From the NCBI RefSeq assembly GCF_000225525.1, contig NZ_AGBF01000003.1, positions 83,028 through 147,027 of the forward strand: a DNA stretch of 64,000 bases, in the 5' to 3' direction. Position 1 is the stretch's first letter; the number at the start of each line of letters is the position of its first letter. The notes beneath the pieces are model-generated. The model saw only the letters and a list, made by a program, of their open reading frames with translations. It did no database searches and had not been told where the DNA came from. The stretch is from Streptomyces zinciresistens K42. GTDB taxonomy: Bacteria > Actinomycetota > Actinomycetes > Streptomycetales > Streptomycetaceae. Positions 1 to 23,200 of this stretch are shown piece by piece. A program made the position numbers and the translations under genes.

Positions 1-1
1 C

Positions 2-3000
2 GCGCGGGTCACCGTCGCCGCCTGTGACGCCGCCGACCGGGACGCACTGCGGGAGCTGCTCGACGGACTGCCCGCGGAGTACCCGCTGACCGCGGTGGTG
101 CACGCGGCCGGTGTGCTGGACGACGGCCTCATCGACACCCTCACCGTCCCCCGGACGCACGGGGTCTTCCGGCCCAAGGTGGACGCCGTGGTGAACCTCC
201 ACGAGCTGACCCGGGACCTGGACCTGTCCGCGTTCATCCTCTTCTCCTCCTACGCCGGAACCGTCGGCGGTGCCGGTCAGGGCAGCTACGCCGCCGCGAA
301 CGCCTTCCTCGACGCCCTGGCGCAGCAGCGCCGCGCCCAGGGGCTGGCCGCGACCTCGGTGGCCTGGGGCGCCTGGGGCGGCGGGGGTCTGGTGGACGAC
401 ACCACCGCGGCCCAGCTCAAGCGGCGCGGTATGCCGCCGCTGGTGCCCGAACTCGCCGTGGACGCCCTCCAGCAGGCGCTCGACCACGACGAGGTGGACA
501 TCACCGTCGCCGATGTGGACTGGGAGCGCTACGCCCCCGGCTTCGCCGCGGCCCGGCCGCGTCCGCTGCTGAACGAACTGCCGGAGGTGCGGCAGGCCCT
601 GTCGGCGGCGGAGGCCGAGCTGGGCGCGGCGCTCACCGGGCTGGCCCGGCGCCTCGAAGGGCTGTCGGCCGTCGAACGCGAGGCGGAGGTGCTGGACGTC
701 GTCAGGTCCCACGCCGCCGAGGTGATCGGATACCCGAGCGCCGACGCGGTGGAGCCCGACCGGGCCTTCAGGGACATCGGGTTCGACTCGCTGACCGCCG
801 TGGAACTGCGCAACGGCCTCAGCGCGGCCGCCGGGGTGAACCTGCCGGTCACCATGGCCTTCGACTACCCGACGCCCACCGTGCTCGCGCGGTTCATCCT
901 CGGCGAGGTGCTGGGCACCGCGCCCGCGCCGGCCGATGACCTGCCGGTGGTGACGGGCACGGCGGTGGACGACGACCCGATCGCGATCGTGTCGATGAGC
1001 TGCCGCTTCCCCGGCGGGGTGCGCACTCCGGAGGACCTGTGGCGGCTGGTCTCCGAGGGCAGCGACGTGATCAGCGCCTACCCGACCAACCGTGGCTGGG
1101 ACCTGGGCGACCTCTACAACCCGGACCCGGAGAACACGGGCACCAGCTACGCGAGCGGCGGCGGCTTCGTCTACGACGCCGACGAGTTCGACCCGGCGTT
1201 CTTCGGGATCGCCCCGCGTGAGGCGCTGACCATCGACCCGCAGCAGCGGCTGCTGCTGGAGACCTCCTGGGAGGCGATCGAGCGGGCGGGCATCGACCCC
1301 GCGTCGCTCAAGGGGAGCCGGACGGGCGTCTTCGCGGGAAGCAACGGCCAGGACTACATCGGCCTGCTGCTGACCGCCCCCGGCGGACCCGACGGCTACC
1401 TCGGCACCGGCAACGCGGGCAGCGTCGTCTCGGGCCGTGTCTCCTACACCTTCGGCCTCGAAGGACCGGCCGTCACGGTGGACACGGCGTGCTCCTCGTC
1501 GCTGGTGGCGCTCCACATGGCCGTGCAGTCGCTGCGCCAGGGCGAATGCTCCCTTGCGCTGGCCGGCGGTGTCACGATCATGTCGACCCCGGGCTCGTTC
1601 GTGGACTTCAGCCGCCAGAAGGGGCTGTCGTCCGACGGACGGTGCAAGGCGTTCGCGGCCTCGGCCGACGGCACGGGCTGGGGCGAGGGCGTCGGTGTGC
1701 TGCTGCTCGAGCGGCTGTCGGACGCGCGCCGCAACGGCCACCCGGTGATGGCGATCGTGCGGGGGTCCGCCGTCAACCAGGACGGTGCCTCCAACGGTCT
1801 GACGGCGCCCAACGGGCCGTCGCAGCAGCGGGTGATCCGCCAGGCCCTGGCCAGCGCCGACCTCGCCGCCCACCAGGTGCAGGCGGTCGAGGCGCACGGC
1901 ACCGGCACCAGGCTCGGTGACCCGATCGAGGCGCAGGCACTGCTGGCCACCTACGGCCAGGGCCGCCCCGAGGGCCGGCCGCTGTGGCTGGGCTCCGTCA
2001 AGTCCAACATCGGGCACACGCAGGCGGCCGCCGGCGTGGCAGGTGTCATCAAGATGGTGATGGCCATGCGGGAGGGCGTGCTGCCGCGGACGCTGCACGT
2101 GGACGAGCCCACCCCGCACGTGGACTGGACGGCGGGAGAGGTCCGGCTGCTCACCGCGCCGACCGCGTGGCCGGAGGGCGACGAGCCGCGCCGGGCCGGC
2201 ATCTCCTCGTTCGGCATCAGCGGCACCAACGCCCACACCATCATCGAGCAGGCCCCGGAGCCGGAGGCGGTGGAGCGGGTCCGTACGGACGACCCGACCG
2301 GATCGCGAACGCTTCCCTGGACGGTCACAGCCAAGGGCGCCGAGGCGCTGCGCGCCCAGGCCAGGAGCCTGCACGCCCACGTGTCGGCCCACCCCGAGCT
2401 CGACCTGAACGACGTGGGCCACTCGCTGGCGGCCACCCGGTCGGTCTTCGACCACCGCGCCGTGCTCCTGGGCGCTGACCGGGACAGGCTGCTGAACGCT
2501 CTGGACGCCATCGCCTCCGGTACCGCGGCCCCTGGAGTCATCCGGGGATCCGTGGGCACGGCCGGCAAGTCGGCGTTCCTGTTCTCGGGTCAGGGCGCGC
2601 AGCGTCCGGGAATGGGCCGGGAGTTGTACGACGCCTACCCGGTGTTCGCCCAGGCGCTCGACGAGGTGTGCGCGCATCTGGACGTCCTGCTCGACCGCCC
2701 GCTGCGCGAGGTGATGTTCGCGGCGGAGGGCAGCGCGGACGCCGAGCTGCTCGACCGGACGGCGTTCACGCAACCCGCGCTGTTCGCCGTCGAGGTGGCG
2801 CTGTTCCGGCTGCTGGAGCACTTCGGCGTCACCCCGGACGTACTCATCGGTCACTCGGTGGGAGAGGTGGCCGCGGCCCATGTGGCCGGGGTGCTCTCGC
2901 TGGAGGACGCGTGCACGCTGATCGAGGCGCGCGGCCGGCTGATGCAGGCGCTGCCCGAGGGCGGCGCGATGGTCGCCGTCCAGGCGTCCGAGGAGGAGAT

Positions 3001-6000
3001 CGCGCCGTCGCTGGCCGGCCGTGAGGCCGAGGTGAGCGTCGCCGCCGTCAACGGCCCGGCCTCCGTGGTCATCGCCGGCGACGAGGCCGCCGTGCTGGAG
3101 ATCGCCGGGGACTGGGCCGAGCAGGGCCGCAAGACGCGCCGCCTGCGGGTCAGCCACGCCTTCCACTCGCCCCGCATGGACGCCATGCTGGACGACTTCC
3201 GCGACGTCGTCTCCCGCCTGTCCTTCGAGGCACCGTCGATCTCGCTGGTCTCCAACCTCACGGGAGCGTCGGCGGGCGCGGACGAGGTGTGCTCGCCCGA
3301 GTACTGGGTGCGGCACGTGCGGGAGGCCGTGCGCTTCGCCGACGGGGTACGGGCCCTGGAGAAGCTCGGGGTGACCTCGTTCCTGGAGGTGGGCCCCGAC
3401 GGTGTGCTCACCGCGATGGCGCAGGACTGCGTGACGGCCGACAACGCCGGAGCCGCTCTCACCCTCGTTCCCGCGCTGCGCAAGAACCGTCCCGAGGTCC
3501 CGTCGCTGACCACGGCCCTGGCCGAACTCCACGTCCACGGCACCACGGTGAACTGGTCGACGGCGTTCGCCGGGCTGGACGTCCGGCGGGTGGAGCTGCC
3601 CACCTACGCCTTCCAGCGGCAGCGCTACTGGCCGAAGGCCGGCGGCCCCATGACCGGGGACGTCTCCTCCGTCGGGCTCAGCTCCCCCGACCACCCCCTG
3701 CTGGGTGCCGGAGTCGAACTCGCGGGCCGGGACGGATTCCTGTTCACCAGCAGGCTGTCGGTGCAGAGCCAGCCGTGGCTGGCCGACCACGCGATCGCGG
3801 GCGCGGCCCTGTTCCCCGGGACCGGCTTCCTCGAACTCGCCATCCGCGCCGCCGACCAGGTCGGCTGCGGGCGGGTCGAGGAGGTCACCCTGGCCACCCC
3901 GATGGTCCTGCCCGAGAACGAAGCGGTCCAGGTGCAGCTCTGGGTGGGTGACGCGGACGACACGGGCCACCGCTCGCTCAGCCTGTACTCCCGCCCCGCC
4001 GACGCGCCCTCGGACCAGTCGTGGACGCAGCACGCGGCCGGCGCGCTGGCCCCGACCGGCCCCGAGCCGTCGTTCGACCTGGCCGCATGGCCCCCGGCGG
4101 ACGCGGAAGCCCTGGACATCAGCGACTTCTACGAGCGCTTCGCCGCCTCCGGGTTCGCCTACGGCCCGGTGTTCCAGGGCCTGAGTGCCGCCTGGCGCTC
4201 CGGCGACGACGTCTACGTCGAGGTCGGGCTCGCAGCGGAGCACGCGTCGGACGCGGCCGACTTCGGCCTCCACCCGGCGCTGCTGGACGCCGCCGTGCAA
4301 GCGGTGACCTTCGTCGCCCTGGAGGACGTCGGCCTCTCCCGGCTCCCGTTCTCCTGGAGCGGGGTGTCGCTCCACGCCGGCGGCGCGTCCACGCTGCGGG
4401 TGCGGCTCACCCGGCTGGGACCGGATTCCATCTCCCTCGCGGTGGCCGACGGAACCGGCCGCCCGGTGGCCTCGGTCGAATCCCTCGTGCTGCGCCCGGT
4501 GTCGGTGGACCACATCGACACGGCCAGGACATCGGCGTTCCGCGACTCGCTGTTCACGCTGGACTGGACCCCCGTACCGGCCGTCGACCCGGCAGGGGCG
4601 GCGACGGCGCGGTGGGCCGTGGTGGGCACCGACCACTACGGACTCGCCGCCGGCGCGATCGCCGGAGCCGAGGTGAGCGCCTACGCCGATCTCGACGCGC
4701 TGGGCGCCGCGATCGACGCTGGCGCCGCCGCCCCGGAGGCGGTGCTGGTCTCCTACGCACCGGGCCTCGACGACGAGGCGGCCCGGAGCAAGCCCAAGAA
4801 CAAGGCGAAGGGCAAGGGCAGAGCCAGGGGCAGGAGCAAGGCCAAGCCGGTCCCGGAGCCCGCGGACGCCGTCCACGCGGTGACGCACCACACGCTCGGC
4901 CTGATCCAGGGCTGGCTCGGCGACCGCCGGTTCGACTCCTCCCGCCTGGTCTTCGTGACCTCGGGCGCCATGGCGCCCGAGGACCGCGAGGAGAGCCCGG
5001 ACCTGATCCACGCACCCCTGTGGGGCATGGTCCGGTCCGCGCAGTCGGAGAACCCGAACTGCTTCGTCCTGGTGGACCTGGACCCGCGGGAGCCCGCCGA
5101 GGCGTCCAAGGCGGCACTGCCCGCGCTCCTCGCCGGCGACGAGCCGCAGGCCGTGGTCCGCGAGGGCACGGTGCTCGGCCAGCGCATGGCCCGGGTCTCC
5201 TCGGGCACCGCACTGCTGCCGCCCGCCGGAACACGGGAATGGCGCCTGGACATGCACGCCAAGGGAACCCTGGAGAACCTGGCGCTGCTGCCCTGCCCCG
5301 ACGTCACCGAAGCGCTCGGCGAGAACGAGATCAGGGTCGAGATGCGCGCGGCGGGGATGAACTTCCGCGATGTGCTCAACGCCCTGGGGATGTACCCCGG
5401 TGAGGCCGGGCCGCTCGGTGGCGAGGGCGCCGGCACCGTGACCGAGGTCGGCCCCGGAGTGACGGACCTGACCCCCGGCGACCGGGTGATGGGCATCTTC
5501 GGCGGGTCGTTCGGCCCGGTCGCCATCACCGACCGGCGCGTCGTCGCCCGGGTGCCGCAGGGCTGGACGTTCGAGCAGGCGGCGTCGACTCCCATCGTGT
5601 TCCTGACGGCCTACTACGCCATGGTGGACCTGGGTGGTCTCCAGGCCGGCCAGTCGGTGCTGGTGCACTCGGCGGCCGGTGGTGTGGGCATGGCCACGCT
5701 GCAACTGGCACGGCATCTCGGGGCCGAGGTGTTCGGCACCGCGAGTGAGGGCAAGTGGGACACCCTGCGGTCGCTGGGCCTGGACGACGAGCACATCGCG
5801 TCGTCGCGGACGCTGGACTTCGAGAAGAGCTTCCTCGACGTGACCGGTGGACGCGGTATGGACGTGGTGCTCGACTCGCTGGCGCGGGAGTTCGTGGACG
5901 CGGGCCTGCGCCTGCTGCCGCGCGGCGGCCGGTTCCTGGAGATGGGCAAGACCGACATCAGGGCGGCGGAGGAGGTGGCCGCCGCATACGGCGGCGTCTC

Positions 6001-7558
6001 CTACCAGGCGTTCGATCTCATCGAAGCCGGACCCGACCGCATCCAGGAGATGTGGGGCGAGCTGATCACCCTGTTCGAGGACGGGGTGCTGCGGCCGCTG
6101 CCGGTACGCACCTGGGACGTCCGCAGGGCACCCGAGGCATTCCGCTTCATCAGCCAGGCCCGCCACACCGGCAAGGTGGCGCTGACCATCCCGAGGACGC
6201 TCGACGGCCCGGGAACGGTGCTGGTCACGGGTGGTACGGGTGGTCTGGGGGCGCTGCTGGCCAGGCATCTGGTGGTGGAGCACGGTGTCGGGCGTCTGGT
6301 GCTGACGAGTCGTCGTGGTGTCGAGGCGCCGGGTGCGGCGGAGTTGGTGGCGGAGCTGGCCGGGCTGGGTGCCGAGGTGCGGGCCGTGGCGTGTGACGTG
6401 GCCGACCGGGCGTCGGTGGAGGGGCTGCTGGCGGGGATCGGTTCGGAGCATCCGCTGTCGGCGGTGGTGCATGCGGCGGGTGTGCTGGACGACGGTGTGG
6501 TGGAGTCGCTGACGCCGGAGCGGGTGGACAGGGTGCTGCGTCCGAAGGTGGACGCGGCACTGCACCTCCACGAGCTGACCCGCGACCTCGACCTCGCCGC
6601 CTTCATCCTGTACTCCTCCGTCTCCGGCACCTTCGGCGGCTCGGGCCAGGCCAACTACGCGGCGGGCAACGCCTTCATGGACGCCCTGGCCCAGCACCGC
6701 AGGGCCGCCGGCCTCCCCGCGACCTCACTCGTCTGGGGGCCGTGGACGCAGGACGGCGGCATGACCACCGACCTGGCCGACGCCGACGTCAACCGGATGA
6801 CCAGGACCGGCATGGTCGCCCTCACCCCCGAGGCCGGGCTCGCGCTGTTCGACGCGACCCGGGATCTCGACGGTGCCGTCCTGGTGCCCATGACGATGGA
6901 CATGGCATCCGTGGGCGAGCACGTACCCGCGCTGCTCCGCGGGCTCGTGCGGGCACCCGCCCGACGGACCGCCGACTCGGGCGCCGCGAGCACCACGGCC
7001 GACCCGGCCACCGAACTCAAGCAACACCTGGCCGGGAAGTCCGCGACGGAACGCGAGCGCACCCTGGTGGACCTGGTGTGCGATCAGGTGGCCGTCGTCC
7101 TCGGCTACGCGTCGGGGCAGGCGATCGATCCGGGACACGCGTTCAAGGACCTGGGCTTCGACTCCCTGTCGGCCGTCGAACTGCGCAACCGGCTCAACGC
7201 GATCACCGGAACGCGGCTGCCCGCGACCCTGGTGTTCGACTACCCGTCCCCGGTGGCGCTCGGACGATTCCTGAGCGAAGAGGTCACCCCCGCGGACGCG
7301 CCCACGGCCGAGCCCGTCTTCGGAGAACTCGACCGGCTGGAATCCGCCCTCTCGGCGCTCGGATCCGACAGCGAGACGCACTCCCGGGTCATGGAGCGGC
7401 TCCAGGGCCTGGTGGCGAAGTGGTCCGCCGGCGGCACCGGGCCGGTGTCCGGCACCGCGGCGGCGCTGGACGACCACACGGATGACGACGACGAGATCGA
7501 AGCGGCCACCGCCGACGAGATCTTCAAACTCATCGACGACGAATTCGGAATGTCCTGA
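2..7558 (+). CDS. Modular type I PKS, 5' partial: (KR)-ACP / KS-AT-DH-ER-KR-ACP
   Basis: The reading frame is open from the first bases, so the true start lies to the left of the window. Visible order, counting residues from base 2: end of a KR (1-190, LDD motif and Ser-Tyr-Asn catalytic set), ACP (230-302, GFDSL), KS (324-750, TACSSS cysteine and EAHGTGT), AT (857-1153, GHSVG plus HAFH, the malonyl-CoA signature), DH (1230-1500, [10 protein letters not shown] and HPALLDAA), ER (1747-2063, [10 protein letters not shown]), KR (2071-2253, LDD, B-type) and ACP (2353-2423). The C-terminus ends in an acidic helix like class 1 docking domains. The complete module should add a malonyl unit and reduce it fully; the partial module leaves a B-type hydroxyl. 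A basic insert follows the DH. The stop is 45 bases before the next PKS gene. Domain calls are firm; AT and KR specificities are motif-based inference. Confidence 0.97.
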   Translation, partial: ARVTVAACDAADRDALRELLDGLPAEYPLTAVVHAAGVLDDGLIDTLTVPRTHGVFRPKVDAVVNLHELTRDLDLSAFILFSSYAGTVGGAGQGSYAAANAFLDALAQQRRAQGLAATSVAWGAWGGGGLVDDTTAAQLKRRGMPPLVPELAVDALQQALDHDEVDITVADVDWERYAPGFAAARPRPLLNELPEVRQALSAAEAELGAALTGLARRLEGLSAVEREAEVLDVVRSHAAEVIGYPSADAVEPDRAFRDIGFDSLTAVELRNGLSAAAGVNLPVTMAFDYPTPTVLARFILGEVLGTAPAPADDLPVVTGTAVDDDPIAIVSMSCRFPGGVRTPEDLWRLVSEGSDVISAYPTNRGWDLGDLYNPDPENTGTSYASGGGFVYDADEFDPAFFGIAPREALTIDPQQRLLLETSWEAIERAGIDPASLKGSRTGVFAGSNGQDYIGLLLTAPGGPDGYLGTGNAGSVVSGRVSYTFGLEGPAVTVDTACSSSLVALHMAVQSLRQGECSLALAGGVTIMSTPGSFVDFSRQKGLSSDGRCKAFAASADGTGWGEGVGVLLLERLSDARRNGHPVMAIVRGSAVNQDGASNGLTAPNGPSQQRVIRQALASADLAAHQVQAVEAHGTGTRLGDPIEAQALLATYGQGRPEGRPLWLGSVKSNIGHTQAAAGVAGVIKMVMAMREGVLPRTLHVDEPTPHVDWTAGEVRLLTAPTAWPEGDEPRRAGISSFGISGTNAHTIIEQAPEPEAVERVRTDDPTGSRTLPWTVTAKGAEALRAQARSLHAHVSAHPELDLNDVGHSLAATRSVFDHRAVLLGADRDRLLNALDAIASGTAAPGVIRGSVGTAGKSAFLFSGQGAQRPGMGRELYDAYPVFAQALDEVCAHLDVLLDRPLREVMFAAEGSADAELLDRTAFTQPALFAVEVALFRLLEHFGVTPDVLIGHSVGEVAAAHVAGVLSLEDACTLIEARGRLMQALPEGGAMVAVQASEEEIAPSLAGREAEVSVAAVNGPASVVIAGDEAAVLEIAGDWAEQGRKTRRLRVSHAFHSPRMDAMLDDFRDVVSRLSFEAPSISLVSNLTGASAGADEVCSPEYWVRHVREAVRFADGVRALEKLGVTSFLEVGPDGVLTAMAQDCVTADNAGAALTLVPALRKNRPEVPSLTTALAELHVHGTTVNWSTAFAGLDVRRVELPTYAFQRQRYWPKAGGPMTGDVSSVGLSSPDHPLLGAGVELAGRDGFLFTSRLSVQSQPWLADHAIAGAALFPGTGFLELAIRAADQVGCGRVEEVTLATPMVLPENEAVQVQLWVGDADDTGHRSLSLYSRPADAPSDQSWTQHAAGALAPTGPEPSFDLAAWPPADAEALDISDFYERFAASGFAYGPVFQGLSAAWRSGDDVYVEVGLAAEHASDAADFGLHPALLDAAVQAVTFVALEDVGLSRLPFSWSGVSLHAGGASTLRVRLTRLGPDSISLAVADGTGRPVASVESLVLRPVSVDHIDTARTSAFRDSLFTLDWTPVPAVDPAGAATARWAVVGTDHYGLAAGAIAGAEVSAYADLDALGAAIDAGAAAPEAVLVSYAPGLDDEAARSKPKNKAKGKGRARGRSKAKPVPEPADAVHAVTHHTLGLIQGWLGDRRFDSSRLVFVTSGAMAPEDREESPDLIHAPLWGMVRSAQSENPNCFVLVDLDPREPAEASKAALPALLAGDEPQAVVREGTVLGQRMARVSSGTALLPPAGTREWRLDMHAKGTLENLALLPCPDVTEALGENEIRVEMRAAGMNFRDVLNALGMYPGEAGPLGGEGAGTVTEVGPGVTDLTPGDRVMGIFGGSFGPVAITDRRVVARVPQGWTFEQAASTPIVFLTAYYAMVDLGGLQAGQSVLVHSAAGGVGMATLQLARHLGAEVFGTASEGKWDTLRSLGLDDEHIASSRTLDFEKSFLDVTGGRGMDVVLDSLAREFVDAGLRLLPRGGRFLEMGKTDIRAAEEVAAAYGGVSYQAFDLIEAGPDRIQEMWGELITLFEDGVLRPLPVRTWDVRRAPEAFRFISQARHTGKVALTIPRTLDGPGTVLVTGGTGGLGALLARHLVVEHGVGRLVLTSRRGVEAPGAAELVAELAGLGAEVRAVACDVADRASVEGLLAGIGSEHPLSAVVHAAGVLDDGVVESLTPERVDRVLRPKVDAALHLHELTRDLDLAAFILYSSVSGTFGGSGQANYAAGNAFMDALAQHRRAAGLPATSLVWGPWTQDGGMTTDLADADVNRMTRTGMVALTPEAGLALFDATRDLDGAVLVPMTMDMASVGEHVPALLRGLVRAPARRTADSGAASTTADPATELKQHLAGKSATERERTLVDLVCDQVAVVLGYASGQAIDPGHAFKDLGFDSLSAVELRNRLNAITGTRLPATLVFDYPSPVALGRFLSEEVTPADAPTAEPVFGELDRLESALSALGSDSETHSRVMERLQGLVAKWSAGGTGPVSGTAAALDDHTDDDDEIEAATADEIFKLIDDEFGMS
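4784..4846 (+). other. Alternating Lys/Arg insert in the DH-ER/KR linker of PKS gene 1
   Basis: Within the structural KR half, after the DH, 21 residues carry Lys or Arg at every odd position (11 basic residues), separated by Ser, Pro, Asn, Ala or Gly. The four sister PKS proteins have no such stretch at the same place. It is in frame and GC-rich like its surroundings, so it is probably translated. The role is unknown; it could be a disordered surface tail. Confidence 0.8.
6201..6604 (+). repeat. 404-bp KR tract, copy 1 (identical to 26283-26686)
   Basis: The core of the KR domain of PKS gene 1 is, by eye, base-for-base identical to the KR core in the second module of gene 3, about 20 kb away. 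The match starts and ends abruptly inside the domain. Codon choice inside (many GTG, TTG, GGT codons) differs from the GC3-saturated flanks on both sides. This is best explained by recent gene conversion between the two genes. Confidence 0.93.
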
Positions 7559-7603
7559 CGTGGTGAGCCGGAACTCACAGAGTGTTTCAAGGAGCTGGGG
7601 ATA

Positions 7604-17218
<9,615 letters not shown>

Positions 17219-17260
17219 GCCGGCGCGGTCGGATCCAGAGGTCCGTTCCTTACTACTTCC

Positions 17261-20200
17261 ATGGGTGACATGACAATGAACGAAGAGAAGCTTCTCGACT
17301 ATCTGAAGCGGGTGACCGCGGATCTCCAGCAGACTCGCCAGCGCCTGCTCGAGGCCGAGTCGGCCGACCGGGAACCGATCGCGATCGTCGCCATGAGCTG
17401 CCGGTTCCCCGGAGGGGTGAACTCTCCCGAAGACCTGTGGCGCCTGGTGGCGAACGGCACCGACGCGATCTCGGAATTCCCCATGGACCGAGGCTGGGAC
17501 ATCGACGCCCTCTACGACGAGGACCCGGACCGTCCCGGCACCAGTTACACGACCGAGGGCGGCTTCCTGGAGCACGCCGACCAGTTCGATCCGGCGTTCT
17601 TCGGGATCTCGCCGCGCGAGGCGCTGTCGATGGACCCCCAGCAGCGGCTGCTGCTGGAGACCTCGTGGGAGGCGGTCGAGCGGGCGGGCATCGACCCGGC
17701 GTCCCTGCGCGGCAGCAGGACCGGCGTGTTCGTCGGAACCAACGGCCAGGACTACTCCATGCTCATGCTCGGCGCGGCCGAGACCCTGGAGGACGTCGAG
17801 GGCCACTCGGGCACCGGCAACGCGGCGAGCATCGTCTCCGGCCGGATCTCCTACACCATGGGCCTTGAGGGCCCCGCGCTCTCCGTCGACACGGCGTGCT
17901 CGTCGTCCCTCGTGGCCCTGCACCTCGCCGTTCAGGCGCTGCGTCAGCGCGAGTGCACGCTCGCGCTGGCCGGCGGGGTCACGGTGATGTCCACCCCGTC
18001 GGCGTTCGTCCAGTTCAGCAGGCAGCGCGGCTTGGCGGCGGACGGCCGCTGCAAGCCCTTCGGCGCCGCCGCCGACGGCACGGGCTGGGGCGAGGGCGTC
18101 GGCATGCTGCTCCTGGAGCGGCTGTCCGACGCCCAGCGCAAGGGCCACAAGGTGCTGGCCGTCGTCCGGGGTTCGGCGATCAACCAGGACGGCGCGTCCA
18201 ACGGTCTGACGGCGCCCAACGGCATCTCGCAGCAGCGGGTCATCCGGCAGGCGCTCACCAGCGCCCGGCTGTCGGCCGCCGAGGTGGACGCGGTGGAGGC
18301 GCACGGCACGGGCACCACGCTGGGTGACCCGATCGAGGCGCAGGCGCTGATGGCCACCTACGGGCAGGACCGGCCCGCGGACCGGCCGCTGTGGCTGGGC
18401 GGCATCAAGTCGAACATCGGGCACACCCAGGCGGCCGCCGGTGTGGCAGGGGTCATCAAGATGGTGATGGCCATGCGGGAGGGCGTCCTGCCGAAGACCC
18501 TCCACGCGGACGAGCCCTCGCCGCACATCGACTGGACCGGCGGCGCCGTCTCCCTGCTGGACCGGTCGACCCCGTGGCCGGACCGGGAGCACCCGCGCCG
18601 CGCCGCCGTGTCCTCGTTCGGCATGAGCGGCACCAACGTGCACACCATCCTGGAGCAGGCTCCCGAGGCCGAGACGGCCGAGGCCGCCGAGTCCGAGGCG
18701 GCCGACGGCCCGGTGGCGTGGATCGTGTCGGGCCGCGGCGCCGAGGGACTGCGGGCGCAGGCCGGGCGGCTGCGTGAGTTCCTCACGGAGCGCCCGGAGT
18801 CGAGCGCGGCGGACGTGGCTCTCTCGCTGGCCGCGACCAGGTCCGCCTTCGAGCACCGCGCCGTGGTGACCGGGACCGGCCGTGACGAACTCCTCCAGCG
18901 GCTGGAGGCGGTCGCCGAGGACACCTCCACGGCGACCGGAGCGGTCCGGGGGAGGACCGGCGACGCCGGCCGTTCGGTGTTCGTGTTCCCGGGTCAGGGG
19001 GCGCAGTGGCTCGGTATGGGTGTGGGGTTGCTGGAGTCTTCGCCGGTGTTCGCGGAGTCGGTGGGTGAGTGTGAGTCGGCTCTGTCGGTGTATGTGGACT
19101 GGTCGTTGACGGATGTGCTGCGGGGTGTGGAGGGTGCTCCGGGGTTTGACCGGGTGGATGTGGTGCAGCCGGTGCTGTTCGCGGTGATGGTGTCGCTGGC
19201 GCGGTTGTGGCGTTCGGTGGGTGTGGAGCCGGATGCGGTGATGGGTCACAGTCAGGGGGAGATCGCGGCGGCGTGTGTGGCGGGTGCGCTGTCGCTGGAG
19301 GACGCGGCGAGGGTGGTGGCCTTGCGGTCGCAGGCGATCGCGGCGGGCCTTGCGGGCCGTGGCGGCATGGTGTCGGTGGGCCTGCCGGTGGATGCGGCCA
19401 GGGAGCGTATTGCCGCGTGGGGCGGGGCGATCTCGGTGGCGGCGGTGAATGGTCCGGGTTCGGTTGTGGTGTCGGGTGATGCGGGTGCGCTGGATGAGCT
19501 GGTGGTGCTGCTGGAGGGTGAGGGGGTGCGGGTTCGCCGGGTTCCGGTGGACTATGCCTCGCATTCGGTGCATGTGGAGGAGATCCGCGGCGAGTTGCTG
19601 AAGGTCCTGGCGGGCATCGCGCCGCGCCCGTCGCAGGTGCCGTTCTACTCCACCGTGACCGGTGAGCTGGTGGACACGGCGGGTCTGGACGCCGAGTACT
19701 GGTACACGAATCTGCGGCAGACGGTCGAGCTGGAGGCCACGACCCGTGCCCTGCTCGGCAGTGGTCATTCCACCTTCGTCGAGGTGAGTCCGCATCCGGT
19801 GCTCACGCTTCCGGTGCAGCAGACCGTGGAGGCCGCCGACGCGCAGGCGGTGGTCGTGGGCACGCTGCGGCGCGACGAGGGCGGTCTGGAGCGGTTCCTC
19901 ACCTCCGCCGCCGAGGTGTTCGTGCGTGGTGTCACGGTGGACTGGACCGCCCTGTTCGAGGGCCGTGGTGCCCGCCGGGTGGAGCTGCCGACCTACGCCT
20001 TCCGCCGTCAGCGGTACTGGCCGGATGTGTCGGCCGAAATGTTCACCAATGCCGACGGTTCGGCCGCCGACGCGGTGGACGCGCGGTTCTGGGAGGCCGT
20101 CGAGCGCGAGGACCTGGAGGCGCTGGTCCGCACGCTGGAGGTGGACGACGAGGAGCAGCAGTCGTCGCTGATGGCGTTGCTTCCCGCACTGTCGTCCTGG

Positions 20201-23200
20201 CGGCGTCGGCGGCATGAGCAGAACACGGTGGACAGTTGGCGTTACCAGGTGGTCTGGAAGCCCCTGGCGTCCGCCACCGAGGCGGCCCTCTCGGGCACCT
20301 GGCTCGTCGTCATCCCCGCGTCGCACGCCGATGACGCCCTCGTGTCCGCCACGGTGAACGGGCTGGGCACGAGCGGCGCCGATGTCGTCCGGGTCGTGCT
20401 CGACGGATCGGGCAACGACCGCTGGGCGGTGGCGGAGCGACTGCGCGGGGCGCTCGATGAGGCCGGGATCGAGCCCTCGGGCGTGGCGGGCGTGTTCTCG
20501 CTGCTGGGGCTTGACGAGTCGGCGCACACGACGTTCGAGGTGGTGCCCGCCGGACTGGCGGCCCTGGTGGGCCTGGTCCAGGGGCTGGGTGACGCGGGTG
20601 TGATGGCTCCGCTGTGGTGCGGGACCCGGGGCGCGGTGTCGGTGGGCCGTTCCGACCGGCTGGTGAGCCCGGTGCAGGCGATGGTGTGGGGCCTGGGCCG
20701 CATCGTCGGCGCGGAGTACCCCCAGCGCTGGGGCGGGGCGGTCGATCTGCCCGAGACCCTGGACCGCCGCGCGGTGACCCGTCTGGCCGGAGTGCTGGCC
20801 GGCGCGGAAGGCGAGGACCAGGTCGCGGTGCGCGGGTCCGGTGTGTTCGCCAAGCGCATGGTGCGGGCCTCGGCGGCCGAGGACGCCGAGGGCAGGGGGT
20901 CCTGGCAGAGCCGGGGCTCGGTGCTGGTGACCGGTGGTACGGGCGCGCTGGGTGGCCATGCGGCCCGCTGGCTGGCGCGTACGGGTGCCGAGCATCTGGT
21001 GCTGACCAGCCGCAGCGGTATGGAGGCCGAGGGCGCCGCCGAGTTGAAGGCGGAACTGGAAGGACTCGGCGCCCGGGTGACGGTGGCGGCGTGCGACGCG
21101 GCCGACCGCGAGGCGCTGGCCGCGGTGCTGGACGCGATCCCGGGGGAGTTCCCGCTGACCGCCGTGGTGCACACGGCCGGCGTGCTGGACGACGGTGTGG
21201 TGGACGCCCTCACGGTCCGTCGGGCGGCCGGGGTACTGCGTCCGAAGGTGGACGCGACGCGCAATCTGCACGAGCTGACCGCCGGGACGGACCTCTCGGC
21301 GTTCGTCCTGTTCTCCTCCGGGGCGGGCACGTTGGGCGGTCCGGGTCAGGGCAGCTACGCGGCGGGCAACGCCTACCTCGACGCGCTGGCGTTGCAGCGG
21401 CGGGCGGACGGCCTTCCGGCCACGTCCATCGCCTGGGGCGCCTGGGCCGGAGGCGGCCTCGGCTCCGGCGAGGTCGGCGAGCGGATGGACCGTTCCGGCA
21501 TGGTCGGCATGGTGCCCGAACTGGCGATATCCGCCATGCAGCAGGCCCTTGAACTGGACGAGGCGTTCGCGGTCATCGCCGAGATCGACTGGGACCGCTT
21601 CCGGCCGGAGTTCGCGGGTTCACGTCCCAGCGCGCTGTTCCGTGAACTGCCCGAGCTGAACCGCCCCGCCGCCGGCGGGACGGACACCGGCGACGGCGAC
21701 GACGCCATCTCCGCGCTGCGCCGGGAAATGGCGGAGCTGCCCGCCGCCGAGCGGCCCAAGCTCCTCCTGGAGCTGGTGCGCAGCCAGGCCGCCGACGTCC
21801 TCGGCTACGCCGGCGCGGACGAGGTGGAGCCCGAACGCGCCTTCCGCGACCTCGGCTTCGACTCGCTCACCGCCGTCGAACTGCGCAACCGCCTCGGCGT
21901 GGTCACCGGCCTCCGACTGCCGGTCACCTGCGTCTTCGACTATCCGACCGCCACGGTTCTGGCCCGGTACCTGCACACCGGGATGTCCGGCGAGCAGCCG
22001 GTCACCGCTGCCGCACCCCAGCGCCCGGAGGCGCTCGACAAGCCCCCGGCCACCGACGAGCCCCTCGCCATCATCGGCATGAGCTGCCGGTTCCCCGCAG
22101 GAGTACGAAGCCCCGAGGAACTGTGGGACCTGCTGATGGCCGAGGGGGACGTCATCTCCGCGTTCCCCGAGGACCGTGGCTGGGACATCGACGGTCTCTA
22201 CGACCCGGACCCCGAGAAGTCCGGTACCAGCTACGTCCGGGCCGGCGGCTTCCTCGACGAGGTGGGCCACTTCGACCCGTCGTTCTTCGGGATCTCGCCG
22301 CGTGAGGCGATGGCGATCGACCCGCAGCAGAGGCTGCTGCTGGAGACGTCCTGGGAGGCGTTCGAGCGCGCCGGCATCGACCCCGCGGCGCTGCGCGGAA
22401 GCCGGACCGGAGTCTTCGTCGGCTCCAATTACCACGACTACGGTTCGCGCATCCTGAGCGACGCCGAAGCCGAAGGGGTGCAGGGATACCTCGGACTCGG
22501 CAGCGCCCCCAGCGTCTCCTCCGGCCGCATCTCCTACACCTTCGGCTTCGAGGGGCCGGCCGTCACGGTCGACACCGCGTGTTCCTCGTCGCTGGTCGCC
22601 CTGCACCTGGCCTGCCAGTCGCTGCGCCAGGGCGAGTCCTCCGTGGCGCTGGCCGGCGGCGTGACGATCATGGCCACGCCGGGCACGTTCGTCGAGTTCA
22701 GCGCCCAGCGCGTGCTGTCGTTCGACGGCCGGTGCAAGGCGTTCTCCGCGGCGGCGGACGGCACCGGCTGGTCCGAGGGCGTGGGCATGCTGCTCGTGGA
22801 GCGGCTGTCGGACGCGCAGCGCAACGGCCACGAGGTGCTGGCCGTCATCCGCGGTTCGGCCATCAACCAGGACGGCGCGTCCAACGGTCTGACGGCGCCC
22901 AACGGCCCGTCGCAGCAGCGGCTGATCGAGCAGACGCTGGCCGGCGCCCGCCTGTCGGCCGCCGAAGTGGACGTGGTCGAGGCCCATGGCACCGGCACCC
23001 CCCTCGGCGACCCGATCGAGGCGCAGGCGCTGCTCGCCACCTACGGGCAGGGCCGCCCCGAGGGCCAGCCGCTGCTGCTGGGCGCCGTCAAGTCCAACAT
23101 CGGGCACACGCAGGCCGCGGCCGGTGTCGCAGGGGTCATCAAGATGGTGATGGCCATGCGCGAAGGCGTCCTTCCCAAGACGCTGCACGTGGACGAGGCG

